Shown: positions 44,214 to 56,024 of the stretch, piece after piece
How the letters are laid out: each line of letters opens with the position of its first letter
Position numbering within the stretch: position 1 is the stretch's first letter
Source: Endothia cerciana
Lineage: Eukaryota; Ascomycota; Sordariomycetes; Diaporthales; Cryphonectriaceae
Direction: 5' to 3'
NCBI GenBank assembly: GCA_026119935.1
Contig: JALRMH010000074.1
Location: forward strand, 1-64,000
Length of the DNA stretch: 64,000 bases
The notes under the pieces: generated by a model
The model's database searches: none
What the model saw: only the letters and a program-made list of their open reading frames with translations
What the model was told of the DNA's origin: nothing
Made by a program: the position numbers and the translations under genes

Positions 44214-44760
44214 GACGCAGGCAGTTCAGACCACAGAGGCAGAGACTGGGATTCGGACTGGATCGTTACCCACTGACTCGACCACCACCCTGAGCCTCCA
44301 ATTCCGTAGTACCGGTACAGTACACCCCTCGACCTGGAGACGACACGGGCGACCTGCCAGACCAGCCTCGTCGAGGGAGGCCAGGCCAGGCCAGGCCAGG
44401 CTTCTCAGATCCCCACCGCTGCACCATCACGAACCCGCTGGCACCAGGAGGGCGGGGGGGCCGACATAAGCGCTGCTCTGGTCCTCTGTGCCGTCCTTGC
44501 GTCATCCTGCACAACTCGTGTGCTGCATTGTCGGTCGCATCTTGGCGCCGCGCATCGGTGTTCGTGACGGGGGTTGCGCCAAGCGCCTCGCCTGGATCTA
44601 GGGAACACCACCCACCGCAATATCGAGTGGACGAGACGAGACAAGAACAACCACCAACAGGAGGCCCCGACGGAACCATCTGGACGCTGGGCGCGCGAAC
44701 ATCGTCGCTCGGAAGCCCTCTTCCGGCCTGGCTGGCAGGATCTGCGGAGTAGTATACGGG

Positions 44761-44837
44761 GCACACACACGCACGCACGCACACACGCACGCACGCACAC
44801 ACGCACGCACACACACACACACACACACACGCGCGCG
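44761..44837. repeat. (CACG)n/(CA)n/(CG)n alternating purine-pyrimidine tract
   Basis: A continuous alternating purine-pyrimidine tract of ACGC and AC units ending in CGCGCG, a sequence type known to favour Z-DNA. It lies about 350 bp upstream of the Sec7 gene start. Confidence 0.9.
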
Positions 44838-45183
44838 GGCGCGCGCGGCGCATGCCTGCATCTGCATGGCGTCGACACAGCACGCTGCCCGCCCTCACGT
44901 TTCGTCCTGTCGTCCCTCTCCCCCCGGGCCGGCGGCCCCCCTACCTAGACCTGCCTGCGGGTGGACGACCACTACGACGACCACCACCACCACTACAACA
45001 CTGGCGCCCGCCCTGCCGCAGCACGGGTGGGTCTGTGAGGCTAGTAGGAGGGCTAATTGTTCATTTCCTCCCCCCGACCGACCAGACGGGCGACGGCGGT
45101 ACCGTCGTGCACTGGAGGGTGTGACCGAGCAGGCATAAACCCGTTCCACGCAGGGTTCAACCTCCGGGACCGAAATTTTGAAT

Positions 45184-45522
45184 ATGCCTCCCCCCTCCGA
45201 CTACCACCACCAGCCCCAGTCGGGGAGGGCGCACAACCACCGCCGCGCCAGGCCCGAGCTTAACATAGACACCTTCGACGCCAACGCCTACTCCTACTCA
45301 CCCGACTACGAGGAGGACGAGCTCTCCACACCACTCTCGCCCCCGCCGCCCACCCACCTCGCCTTCCCCCAGCCTCCCGCCATCCCCTACAAGTCGTCAC
45401 AACGGAGCCTCAACTCCCCTCCCTCGGCCACCACCGCTGCCGGCACCTACGACAGGCGGCACCCGCTCCCCCCGTCCAGAGGCAGGGTTCCCGCCGCAGC
45501 CAATCGGCCCTCGACAGGTCTG

Positions 45523-45573
<51 letters not shown>

Positions 45574-46556
45574 AGCCCGCGTCGCGGCATCACGGGCGTC
45601 TCTGCCCAGGGCTACGGGCCAGGGCAGGAGAGGGATGCGCGCGCAGGGCCCGGTACTGACCCTGACAGCGGCCGCGACCGGCGACAGCGCGATAGGGCCG
45701 AGGGCCCCGCTGCCGACAACCAAACCTTCTTCGACACCTTCTCCGATACCTTCTCCGAGGCCGACATGTCAAACCAGGAGGATGGATCCCCTCCGCGACG
45801 GCGGCACTCCCGCACCCCTCCGCCCGCCGCCCAGCATCGAGATCTTCGGGACTCCTCCCTCCGCGATTCCCACGACCTCTCCCTCTCCCCGCGAAATGTG
45901 ACCCGCGACTCCCTGCTGGGGAACATGCTCCTGTCCCTCGACCAGTTCAACATGGGGCAGGTGGACAGCGCACAGGCGGGCGGCGAGACCAGGACCATGT
46001 CCGGCTTCGCCGGCCCTCGTCCTTCCTATCGCTACGAGGAACCGGCAGGTGCGGGGGCAGCAACAGCAGGAGGACCCGGCGCCGGCGGCAGTAGAACCAT
46101 GACGAGCACCACCTCGAGGGCGAGGACCACCTTCCACGCCGGGGCCGGCGGTGGCGGTGGCGGTGGCGGCCGCGGCCGAGGTCACGGCTACTCGTACATT
46201 TCTGACTACGAAGGCGCGGACGACGACCTGGACCGTGTGTCGGGCGGCATGTCGCGAGGGCGCAGAAGCAACAGCCTGTCGGCCAATCCAGCCAGGACAC
46301 GCGATATTGCCACCAATCAGCGCACCGCCCCCGGCCCATCGGCCCCGCGGGTGTTGCACTCGAGGGGCGGCAGGGGGAGCAAGAGCAGCAGCACAAACAG
46401 CATAGACGCTGCAGGCTATGCACAAGTCCTGGGGAGCCAAAAGTGGGCGCACGGCATCGGCGTCCCCAAGCGATCGTCCAGTCTAGAGCCGGCACGCCGC
46501 CGATCCTACGGCACGCAGCCGCCGGAGCAACATTCTTCTCAGCTGCACCTGCACCT

Positions 46557-46597
<41 letters not shown>

Positions 46598-49500
46598 GTC
46601 AGCAGCAGCAGCATCCCTGGCATATAGAGCTGCCCAACTCCTTCTTCGACCGCCCTAGCTCAAGCCTCGACTACGACCACGCCTACGACCTGGACGATGC
46701 TGCACCCACCCCGACAGTGCCAGTCGGTCCCCGTCGGCTCGCCACCATGCCGTCCATGCCGTCCATCGCCCGGCACGAGCCAATGGGCGAGCCCCTGTCG
46801 CCCGTGCGGTCCGTCAACCTCCGGCTCGAGCGCAGGCGCAGCAACAAGTCCTCGCGGAGCACAAACACCGCAAAGCACCACCAGCCCTCGAGACGCGATG
46901 CGGCTCGGGAGCGCGGGAATGCCCCTCTGCCCCCGCTGCCCGGTGCCGCCCCCGACAACGCCGCAGATCTGTTAGAGGACTCCGCACCGGCGCCGCACGT
47001 TGGCTATGAGAAGGCCAAGGAGCCCGTGCACGCCAACCCGGCCGCTCCAACCTCGGCCGCCTCGCAGCCAAAGGAAAAGCAGCCTGGTTTCTTCAGGCGC
47101 ATGTTCGGAGGCGGCTCGAAGAACAGCCTCGTCGCGGCCCTGGACCAGTCCGCCAACCTGCCCTCGTCTGCTGCATCCCCCGCCCCGCTGCCCAACTCGC
47201 CTGCGGCCGGTCCTGATACCATGAGCAGCAGCAACGGTGCGTCCCAGCAGCCGCCCCCGACCGCCCAGCCGGCACCCCCAGAAGCCGGCAAGGCAGCCAG
47301 CGGCCCGCCGTCCAGGCAGACCAACTCGTCCCATGGGATCCAGAAGAAGCCGTCTGGCTTCTTCAGGCGTCGCAAGAAGTCCGCGTCGGTCACCAATGTA
47401 GACCCGCCTCCTCTCCCGCCCACGCTGCCCCCGTCGATCATACCGCCGGCAGGACTACCCCCCGCGCCCACGAAGCGGCTCGAGGTCCTGACCCCGAAGC
47501 CCGAGCCCAGTCCTGTCACAAGCCTGCGGAAGGCGATGGACCCCTTCCTCAGGGCGGCAGGGTCAGCTTCGTCCTCTAGCCAGACCAGTCCCCGCGACGA
47601 CGTCGCCCTGTCCGTCTACCACTCCGCAGTCGAGGAGCTTCCGACCGACCGACAGCCTCGAAGCTTCTCTCCCGACTACGAGCCGGATCCGAGAGCCACA
47701 ATACGCTCAGTCCCGTCCGAGTCGAGAGCCAGGGTGGACGGAAGTCCCGCCCCCGGGACGGGGAGGCCCGGGACGCCAACGCGGCAAGTCTCGAGGCCGC
47801 TTTACGACTACGAGCGCAGCGGTTCCTTCCTGCACGACAACAGCGAGAGCGACGGCAGTCCTCAACAGGTCAGAAAGCAGGCGTCGCAACCTGCCCTGGC
47901 TAGCCGCTCCAGGTCACCCAACCCGGCCGGCCGCACGACGCTGGCCCCGATCCAGACGGACCTGCCGCTGTCGTCCCCGTCCTCTAACACGACGATCAAG
48001 GACAAGAAGCTGGACAGGCTGACACAGGATAGCATGGCCTCCGGGAAGAGCGACCGGCCGGGGAGCCTGACGCTGCCCATCGAGGGCTTCAAGACCGAGC
48101 CCGAGCTGAAGACACGTGCCTCCGCGGCCAGCATCATCCCAGACCTGAAGGTCGAGGGCTCGGACCTCAACCCGCAGAACGACCTGCCGAGCCCCGAGAA
48201 CCCCCTCGACGAGCCCCATTTCGTTGTCGGCGACCCGACAGAAGATGACAAGGCGAAGGCGCAGAAGATCTTCGACGGCAGCGAGGACTTTATACCGAAG
48301 GAAAAGGCCGCCGCGTGGATGGGCGAGGAAGGGCTGATCAGGCAACGGACGCTAAGGGCATACATGGACTTGTACGACTTCACCAACAAGAACATTGTCT
48401 CGTGCCTGCGGGACGTCTGCAACAGGCTGGTCCTCAGGGCGGAGACGCAGCAAGTGGATCGCATCCTCGTCACCTTCTCGAAGCGGTGGTGTGACTGCAA
48501 TCCCAACCACGGGTTCAAGTCCATGGGTGAGTATCTGCCGTGGGTGATCGCTACTTGACGTGGGCACTGACGTGGGCACTGACAACTCTTCCCCTCAGAT
48601 GTGATCCACACCATATGCTATTCGATCATGCTGCTGAACACGGACCTGCATATGGCCGACATCGAGTCCAAAATGACCCGCAGCCAGTTCATCAAGAACA
48701 CCATGACCACGGTCCGACAGGCCGTAGCCGAGTCCATACCCAGTGCATACGACAGGCCCAGCATCCTCCCAGGCAAGGGCTCCAACCTGGACGACAGGCG
48801 GCACTCCCTGGAGAATGAGAGGTCTAGCTTCCGCAACTCGTTCATCAGGCTCCCTGGGAGGGCCGGGTCCGCACTGGGTGACGCCCCCGCCGAGGTCGAC
48901 GACTGTGGACCTCTGGTGAAGTCCCCGTTCGACGGTTCCCTGAAGGCCTGGGAGGGCCAGATGGAGGTGGTTCTCAAGGATATATATGCTTCCATCCGGG
49001 ACGAGCGCCTGCCCTTGTACGGCGCAGAGCCTGTGCAGGAGCTGCCGTCCGCCGGTGGCCTGTCCGTCATGAGCATGCTGAAGCGCTCTCCAAGTGTGCT
49101 CAGCAAGGCGCCTTCGGAGAATCCCTCCGCTCGGGGGAGGGTCGGGCCAGAGTCAATACGGGCGGGCAACGGGCGATGGTCCTCGAAGAGTCGGTCTAGG
49201 CCTCGTGGGTTCGGTAGCGCCGGATTCGCCTCTAGCAGGACGAGCTTTGACGACGGCCAGTCCATGTGGAGCCCCGTCGACTCGGTCGCCACGTGGAGTC
49301 GGGCATCCCTGGGTAGGACCCACACCTCGATGTCCATGGACTCATTCGGCTCGCGCTACCCTCGTGGCGACTACCAGCAGTCGATAGGGTTCGCCAACGC
49401 TCTGAGCCAGGCCATCATCCGCGAGGACCCACGGAGCAGCGTCCCGTCGCTGGTCAGTGACGACCTGAAGACGGCCCAGCTGCTCGAGGACGAGTCGCTC

Positions 49501-50655
49501 GAGCTCTCCGGGCCGCCGTGGGTGAAGGAGGGCATCGTCATCCACAAACACCACCTCGACGGCGTCGGCAAGAAGGCGAAGGACCGTAACTGGACCGAGG
49601 TCTTTGCCGTCATCCAGAAAGGCACCATCAGCATCTTCTCCTTCACACCAAACAAGTCCATGGGCCGTCGGAGTCGTAACGCCCCAAAGAAGGGCGCTGT
49701 TGTCGGCGGTGGCAACTGGCAGGAGAACGCGACGACGCTCGGCAGCTGGAGCCTGCGCCTCACGCTGGCCTCTGCGCTCCCCCCTCCCGGCTACTCGAAG
49801 CAGCGGCCGCACGTCTGGGCTCTGTCCTTGCCTACGGGCGCCGTACACCTCTTCCACGTTGGCACGCCGGAGATCTGCAACGAGTTCGTCACGACGGCAA
49901 ACTACTGGAGCGCCAGGCTCAGCACGCACCCACTGATTGGTGGCGTGTCAAACATGGAATACGGCTGGAGCGACGCCATCATCAACAACGCTCTGGTATC
50001 CGCTATCAACGAGACCACGGGACAGGCCGGGCGACAGCGCAGCAGCAGCAACGCTGCCCGCTCGAGCATGCACTCCCGCGGCAGCAGCTTCCGCTCCGTC
50101 GGCTCCTTCGACTTCGGCACCTCCAACCCGCGAAACGGCAACCTCAATGCATCCAGCAAGCTCCCCGGCGACATCGTCACCATCGCGGAGTGGACCCCAC
50201 CCACGCAGTCGATGCGGCCATCCAACGCCACCGAGAAGGGCCAGCTGGATGCTCTCCTCAACTACGTCAAGTCGATCGAGGAGGAGCTGCAGCAGCACAA
50301 TGCACTGCGCAGCCCCATGCTGCTGGCATTCACACCTAGGGGTTCCAATGCCCAGCGGGCCATGGCGAACTGGGAGCGCAAGAGCTCCTACCTGCTGCGC
50401 GAGATCGTCAAGTTCCGCACATACGTGGACGTGCTGCAGCTCGCAGACGGGCGCAAGGCGGAGATCTACAGGGAACGCGAGGTCGCCAGGCGCGCGGCGA
50501 GGGGCAGCCTTGACGAGGACGGGCTCAGTCTTGACGGCGGCGAGGGCGTGGGACCCTTCGAACTCGCACGTGAAGGCGGTGCAGAGTATGAGCGGGGACG
50601 GATGGTGAGTCGCGGTGGGTATGAGGAGGGGGATGATACTACGCTGATGGCCTGA
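45184..50655 (+). CDS. Sec7-PH domain Arf guanine nucleotide exchange factor
   Basis: Two exons, 45184-48526 and 48599-50655, total 1799 aa. The intron (GTGAGT...CTCAG) splits the codon for Asp in FKSM-D-VIHTICYSIMLLNT, the conserved Sec7 motif 2. The first 1000 residues are disordered, with a poly-Asp run, Gly runs, a poly-Gln run and short basic clusters (FFRRMFGGGSK, FFRRRKKSAS). The Sec7 domain covers about residues 1015-1185; AAAWMGEEG corresponds to the loop bearing the catalytic glutamic finger (usually GEYLGE). A PH domain follows at about residues 1421-1590 (WVKEGIVIHKHHLDG, VFAVIQKGTISIFSF). A C-terminal helical region comes last (LLNYVKSIEEELQQHNALRS). The architecture matches fungal Syt1/Yel1-class Arf/Arl GEFs that act at Golgi or plasma membrane. 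The start ATG at 45184 is the first in frame; an upstream non-coding exon is possible. Confidence 0.9.
45538..45573. repeat. (GAC)n coding microsatellite (poly-Asp)
   Basis: About 12 GAC codons in the disordered N-terminus of the Sec7 protein. Confidence 0.95.
46558..46612. repeat. (CAG)n coding microsatellite (poly-Gln)
   Basis: About 17 CAG codons with a single GGT interruption, encoding a poly-Gln tract in the Sec7 protein. Confidence 0.95.
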
Positions 50656-51964
50656 GACCTCGGAGCGTTTCTCCCGTGTCTTCTGCACCTCCCCTCCTGC
50701 TCGAACCCCGAACAGCAACCAGTCGGTGCACGACATCGGCGCTGCGGTAGTCCTCGCGGTGGGCACTATCACGGCTTGTGGCTACTTCCATTTTGTTATA
50801 CCTTGGCCGCTCCTCCCCTTGAGCGATCTATGATGGATGAGTGGTGACTTGTCCATCTTGCTATTATTCTTTATTTACAGTTCTTGATACCCCCCACTAG
50901 TGCTTGCTTGCTTGCTACCAGGCAGCTGCTTCTTCTTGTTGTTGACGGGCTAACTCGGGGATCGCACTTGGGCAGGAAAAGAAGGGGAGGGGGGAGGGGG
51001 GGAGGGGGGGTTTCTGTAATTTCAAAAACCCAACCCTGTACTTTTATTACTTGTGACACTAATGGCGAGCGCTTGGAGTTGCTGGGTGCATGGGCTGGAG
51101 CTTTTATGATGGGGATGAGGACGGGGATGAAACCTGCGCGAGGGTGGTGAGGTGGGAGGGAGGGCTGTATATCTGCATATACTCTAATGAGAAGAACGCT
51201 CCGAGAGCTGATCACCAACCCCCTGTCCTACACCCTGCTGTTGGTCATCGGGAAGATAGTGGTGGGATTGCACCCTAACGAGTAAGCAAGGCAGCGAAGG
51301 TCTAGATGGGAAGAGGTCATCGCACGGCTTTTGTCTCGGAACGAGAGAGCAAGCCATGTCTCAACGCCAGTGCCCTCGCACAGGGGCGGGGTATCTCGAG
51401 ATGGTGCGTTGCACAGTCAGCGCAGCACGCCGCGGGCTGTCGCGAAGAGAGCATCATCCTCTGGCAGTTCTCGAAAGAGCTGGTACCCTAACATTGTGGC
51501 TGTTCCGAGAAAGGCTCGCGGTTGGTCGCCCACCGGCCGTGTGCATGGGTGCTGCTGCTTCTGAGCTGGCACGCCATGATCACCGCAAGCCACCGGGTGG
51601 GTTTTTCAGCTGAGTGCTCCCGTCCACAGTTGGAAAATAAGAAGGTTCCGCGGCGGGACAGGAGAGGCGGCTGGCCGTAACACGTTCATTTTCGCTCGGC
51701 GGTGTCTCGTTTTATTGCTTTTCGCCGTGCAGACGGTCACACAGATTTGAGGAGGGGGTATTTGAGGTATCACCCGGACCGATGAGCGACCTTGTTGTCA
51801 CCGACGGCGGAGCATATGCGTTTCTCTCCTCTGGACTGCGAGCGCCGGCACAGACGACACAGCGACAGAACCAGGTCACCCGCCACGACGAGGGTCCATG
51901 AGCAGCCACCCTGCCACGCTCACGATCAGCAACCAGATAGTCCAGGAGAGGCAGCTGAGCCACA
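50656..51964. other. intergenic
   Basis: About 1.3 kb between the Sec7 gene and the first P450. It contains a G-rich AGGGGG tract (about 50985-51010). No gene is supported. Confidence 0.4.
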
Positions 51965-53586
51965 ATGTCCCACCCGATTCCTCGGCCGCCAGGCATCCCG
52001 CTGTTCGGGAACATCTTCGACGGTAAGCGGCCACGCCTTCCTCGCATCCCCAACCTCACCGCCATCTGAAACGGGACAACGCGCAATCAGTGGACGCAGG
52101 CTGACCGGAAACCCGCCGACTCACAGTTAACCCCTCCAACAGCTGGTCCTCCCTGGCCGCCCTCGCCGCCAAGTACGGCGAGATCTTCCAGATCACCGTC
52201 CTCGGCAAGACCATCGTCTTCGTCGCGGGCGCCGCCCTGGCCGAGGAGCTCTGCGACCAGCGGCGCTTCCGGAAGTACGTCGGCGGGCCGATCGTCGAGA
52301 TCCGCTACGCCGTGCACGACGCCCTGTTCTCGGCCTTCGACCACGAGGACAGCTGGGGCGTGGCGCACCGGGTGTGCGCGCCGCTCCTGGGCCCGGACGC
52401 GGTGGCGGGCTGGGCCGGGGAGGTGGCGGCGCTCACGGCGGGCGAGCTCATACGGAGGTGGGAGAAGGAGGAGGAGGACCCGGCGGGGGCGGCGCGGGCC
52501 GGGCCCGGCGTCGCGCTGGTGGACGAGCTGAACCGGCTCAGCCTCGAGGCCACCACGCTCACGCTGTTCGGGCGGAGGCTGGGCTGCCTCGCGGCGGGGC
52601 GGGACCACCCCATGCTCGGCGCCATGGAGCACGCCACGTCCGAGGCGATGAGGCGGCCCACGCGGCCGGGCCTCGTGAACTGGCTGTGCTACCGGCGCAG
52701 GTGGCGCGAGGCGAGGACGACGATGCGGGAGGCGTACGCCCGGGACCTGGTCGAGCACCGCCGGCGGAACCCCACGGGGCGGAAGGACCTGCTGGCCGCC
52801 CTGATGCAAGGGCGGGACCCGGAGACGGGCGTGGGGCTGAGCGAGAGCCAGGTCGTGGACGAGGTCGTGTCCATGCCGATCGGGAGCAGCACGGCGCCCT
52901 GCGCGGTCGCGAGCGCGCTGTACTTCCTCTGCAGGAACCCGGAGTGCCTCGCCCAGGCGAGGGAGGAGGTCGACGGGGTGCTCGGGCCGTGGGCGGGGGC
53001 GGCGGCCGGCGGGGGCGGCGGGGGCGGGGATGGTGGCGCCCAGCTGGCCGCCGAAGACCTGGGCCGGCTGGCCTACGTCGAGGGCGTCGTCCGCGAGACG
53101 CTGCGCCTCTCGGCCGCGGCGCCGGGGTTCAACATCGAGCCCGTCCCGCGGACCACCGCGTCGGGGGACGTCGACACGTCGCCCGTGCTGCTCGCGGGGG
53201 GCAAGTACGCCGTGGCGCACGACCAGGCCATGGTTGTCGTCCTCGCGGGCGTGAACACGGATCCGGCGGTGTTCGGCGGCGACGGCGACGACCGGCTGGC
53301 CTTCAGGCCGGAGAGGATGATGGGGGCGGCGTTCGAGGCCCTGCCGGCAGGGGTGAAGAAGTGGTTCGGGAACGGCAGGAGGGAGTGCATCGGGAGGCAC
53401 TGGGCGTGGATGTTTATGGTGACGGTCGTGGCGACGCTGGTGAGGCGGTGCGACTTTGAGATCGTGGACGGGGAGGAGGGGTACACGTGGAGGCAGGACG
53501 GGTGGTTCAACCTCAGGCCTGTCGGGTTGAGGATGAGGGTGACGAGGAGGGGGGCCGGTGTAGGTGGTGATGGGCTGGATGTCTGA
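51965..53586 (+). CDS. stand-alone cytochrome P450 related to the CYP505 haem domain (CYP540-like)
   Basis: Two exons, 51965-52022 and 52127-53586, total 505 aa. The intron (GTAAGC...ACAG) splits a Val codon. The protein begins MSHPIPRPPGIPLFGNIFDV with no N-terminal membrane anchor. It shows the ExxR motif (ETLR), a PERM block (AFRPERMM) and the haem loop FGNGRRECIG with the Cys ligand at about residue 440. Segments such as EELCDQRRF, EDSWGVAHRV and APLLGPDAV align with the fusion P450 4 kb downstream, so the two are paralogues. The I-helix oxygen-activation motif is IGSSTAP rather than AGHETT: Thr is kept but the acidic residue is Ser. No reductase domain follows, so it needs a partner. A Gly-rich insert (about residues 305-325) is unusual. 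The CYP540 assignment is tentative. Confidence 0.85.
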
Positions 53587-53616
53587 GTAGACTGTGGTGA
53601 TGAAGATCAACCACGA

Positions 53617-53649
53617 CGGACGGACGGACGGACGGACGGACGGACGGAC
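53617..53649. repeat. (ACGG)n tetranucleotide repeat
   Basis: About eight tandem ACGG units in the 3' flank of the stand-alone P450. Confidence 0.95.
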
Positions 53650-55834
53650 CCTTTGTGTCTGGTATCCTAAGCTTGTCGTGGTCAATGGGCGGTATGTTTG
53701 CATTCTACGATTCATTCGATATCATAGGTTATCTCTCAGGCTCTCATCCTTGCTCTTGCGGGTCCGGAGGAAGTAATTAAGTTGGAGACAGAGGGCACGG
53801 AGAGGAAGCAAGTCGACTGAGGATACTCACTTCAAGGGTGTCTGTCGACTGTGGACAAGACAGCCCACTCGCGGTGTACCCCATCAGAAAAAAAAGTTGA
53901 ATAGTCTGGCAACGCATCATCTACAGTCTGTAATCCTCGGCTCTTGAATCTTGTCTCTCTCTGCTAGCCACCGGGCGCCGTATTTATAAAAACCGCATCT
54001 ACTCTGAGTATCTTTGTAGACCAGGGAGTCGGTGCGGCTATAGGCTCACTGGCCCTCCTTCGAGAGCTTAGACCTGGGCGTAGGCCGGTCGGACACACGA
54101 TGCTCCATGTGGGTGGTCTGATCTTGATGCAGACTCTGGAGTCTTTTCGGCACGGTCAGTGGGAGTTGGCATTGGCTGCCCGGATACAAGGGCAACCTTT
54201 TGCAACCGTACACGGTGACACGGCGCCTTCGAGCATCTGACCTCAGAGACGAGGGAACGTGCAGGCTTTGAAGTTTTGAAGAGCAGGATTGTTCCCGTCA
54301 TATGACATCTCTTGGCCATGGGGCCCGATAGTAGTGAATCGACATAGTCTTGTAATTATATATGTATATCTGCGCGAGACACTGTCTCGTGTCGTGCCGA
54401 ATTTCCAGATTTCCACATTGCCTCGGGCTTTTGCATCGAGAATTGAGGGAAAATCACCGGATTTAGGGAGGCTGGAGGTTCAACATCCAACGTCAATTCA
54501 GCGCAAAGTGTCATGTGCATTCTATGGATCAGGCTCGGGAGGAGACCAGGATCCAAACGACTTCTATATGCCAGCGTCCTCCCCATCAAATGGCCTTCCT
54601 GACATATGGATGGTGGTCTGGGGGCTCAGGCTCTACATTTTAGGAACCCAGGTCAGCGATCCTCGGAATTAGCTGACGGTGGCTCTTATGAATGGTGCCG
54701 AGTCCTTGTTGTTCTGTCAATGGGACGCTTGCGCGTAATGAAGAAGGTACAAATCACAAGGACCACGTGTAGGGCATAGCAAGTCGTCGTATGATCTATT
54801 CATAATCCACGTGTATTATTTTATGTGGTTATCAGGCTTGAAATAATTACCAATAGCCCACGACACTGTTTTATTTTTTTCTCCATTTCCTTTTTGTTCT
54901 CTTCTTCTTTTTTGTCCCATCCCCCACCCTCTTTTTTTTTTTTTTTGCCCTTTCCTTTCTGCTCTTTGAAATATGCTGTTTGTGGTTTCTCTGTTATTAT
55001 CCGATTCTTTCCTTCAGCCCTTGGTAGTTATTTTCTCCGTTCTCTTAGCCACCCCCCAGCTGACCGGAAATGATCTGTAAGTTATATAGGCTGCTGCCTC
55101 TCTCCGTCAATGTTTCACCCTGTTTTTTTGGGGGCTATTCTGGCCTGGGCGGGCTGATCTGGGCGGAGGGTTGACCGGAGACTTGGAATTCAGCAAAGTC
55201 CCGAAACCCGGAGTGTATTATATCCAGTTGCGTCTCAATTTCACGGCTCCCTCGGCCAAGGTGTCTAGCACTCCTCCAGCGCCGGATTCGTGCTGAATGG
55301 GGGCGGTCAGACGTGGAACGATGCATGAGTGGAGCGGCACCGAAAGCGATCGCGAATCACTGCAGCGAATAGGAATTTACGCGTGGAGCCTGGAGGATCC
55401 TCGTTGCACCACAGAATCCGACCGATGCCTCTGCCTCGGTAATTCGAGTAGCCTCCTATCGATATCTCGCCTGGAGAAGCTTGCGCACATGACTCTAGTC
55501 CGGTCCTCACCCTCCAGGGGAAGGCAAAGACGACAGGAGTGACATGTAGTAGCCATGGGGGGTAAAGATGCAAATATAGCCAGATCATAGCAAGTGGCCC
55601 CATATAAGCCGGATCCACAGCATACTCACGTCGTTATCGTTTTCGTTCGGTAGCGCCCCCTGGTGGGCCAGCGGTGGCCGACTAAATCTCAGCCACACTC
55701 TAAGTTGGGTTGTCTTGTTGAGGCACCTGATGCGAACGCGAGGAATGCTGCATTCGTTTCCCTGGATAATGGGAGCCTGCCATGTAGGCTCCGTGACCAA
55801 TCCCGAACCCCTTGTGATTACTGTTCGACACCAG

Positions 55835-55842
55835 TATATAAG
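55835..55842 (+). promoter_or_regulatory. TATA box of the CYP505 gene
   Basis: TATATAAG, about 180 bp upstream of the start ATG. The pyrimidine-rich stretch after it (CTCATCTCATCTCATAC, ending near 55913) could be the transcription start region. Confidence 0.55.
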
Positions 55843-56024
55843 ATGCCGCACATCGTCCCTAGACGTCGTCCGCCGGAATCCCCTATCTCGTCTCATCTCA
55901 TCTCATACAGGAAGCCCTGACCTTAGCATCGTTGACCACCTTGTCCTTTTCAGCCTCAGTCGAGAGCCGACTGTCCAGGACGACTTCTCCCATTTTCTTC
56001 TACCGACGGCAGCCGACAGGCGAT

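Larger units (their letters stand above)
34336..45183. other. 10.8-kb gene-free, repeat-rich divergent intergenic region
   Basis: No gene could be supported between the divergent OPT (-) and Sec7 (+) genes. The longest open frame (38363-39106 +, 247 codons) is compositionally uniform in all frames and shows no domain, splice or start support. The region is dense in microsatellites, poly-C/G tracts (about 34396, 35481, 36718, 41240, 42421), poly-A (about 39618-39650) and short tandem repeats. No LTRs, transposase or reverse transcriptase motifs were seen. Confidence 0.45.
53587..56024. other. intergenic between the two P450 genes
   Basis: About 2.4 kb without a supported gene. It contains T-rich tracts (54880-54950), an ACGG repeat and the CYP505 promoter. 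Confidence 0.4.

Noticed and set aside
52374..53459. A 361-codon open frame in another + frame over the same P450
   Set aside because: Same cause: GC-rich shadow frame, composed mostly of Gly, Arg and Ala.
52087..53715. A 542-codon open frame antisense to the stand-alone P450
   Set aside because: It mirrors a very GC3-rich gene; the product is low-complexity Arg/Pro-rich with no domain, while the + strand shows clear P450 motifs.
54289..54672. A 127-codon + ORF between the P450 genes
   Set aside because: No family resemblance and it ends in ordinary intergenic sequence; too weak to call.
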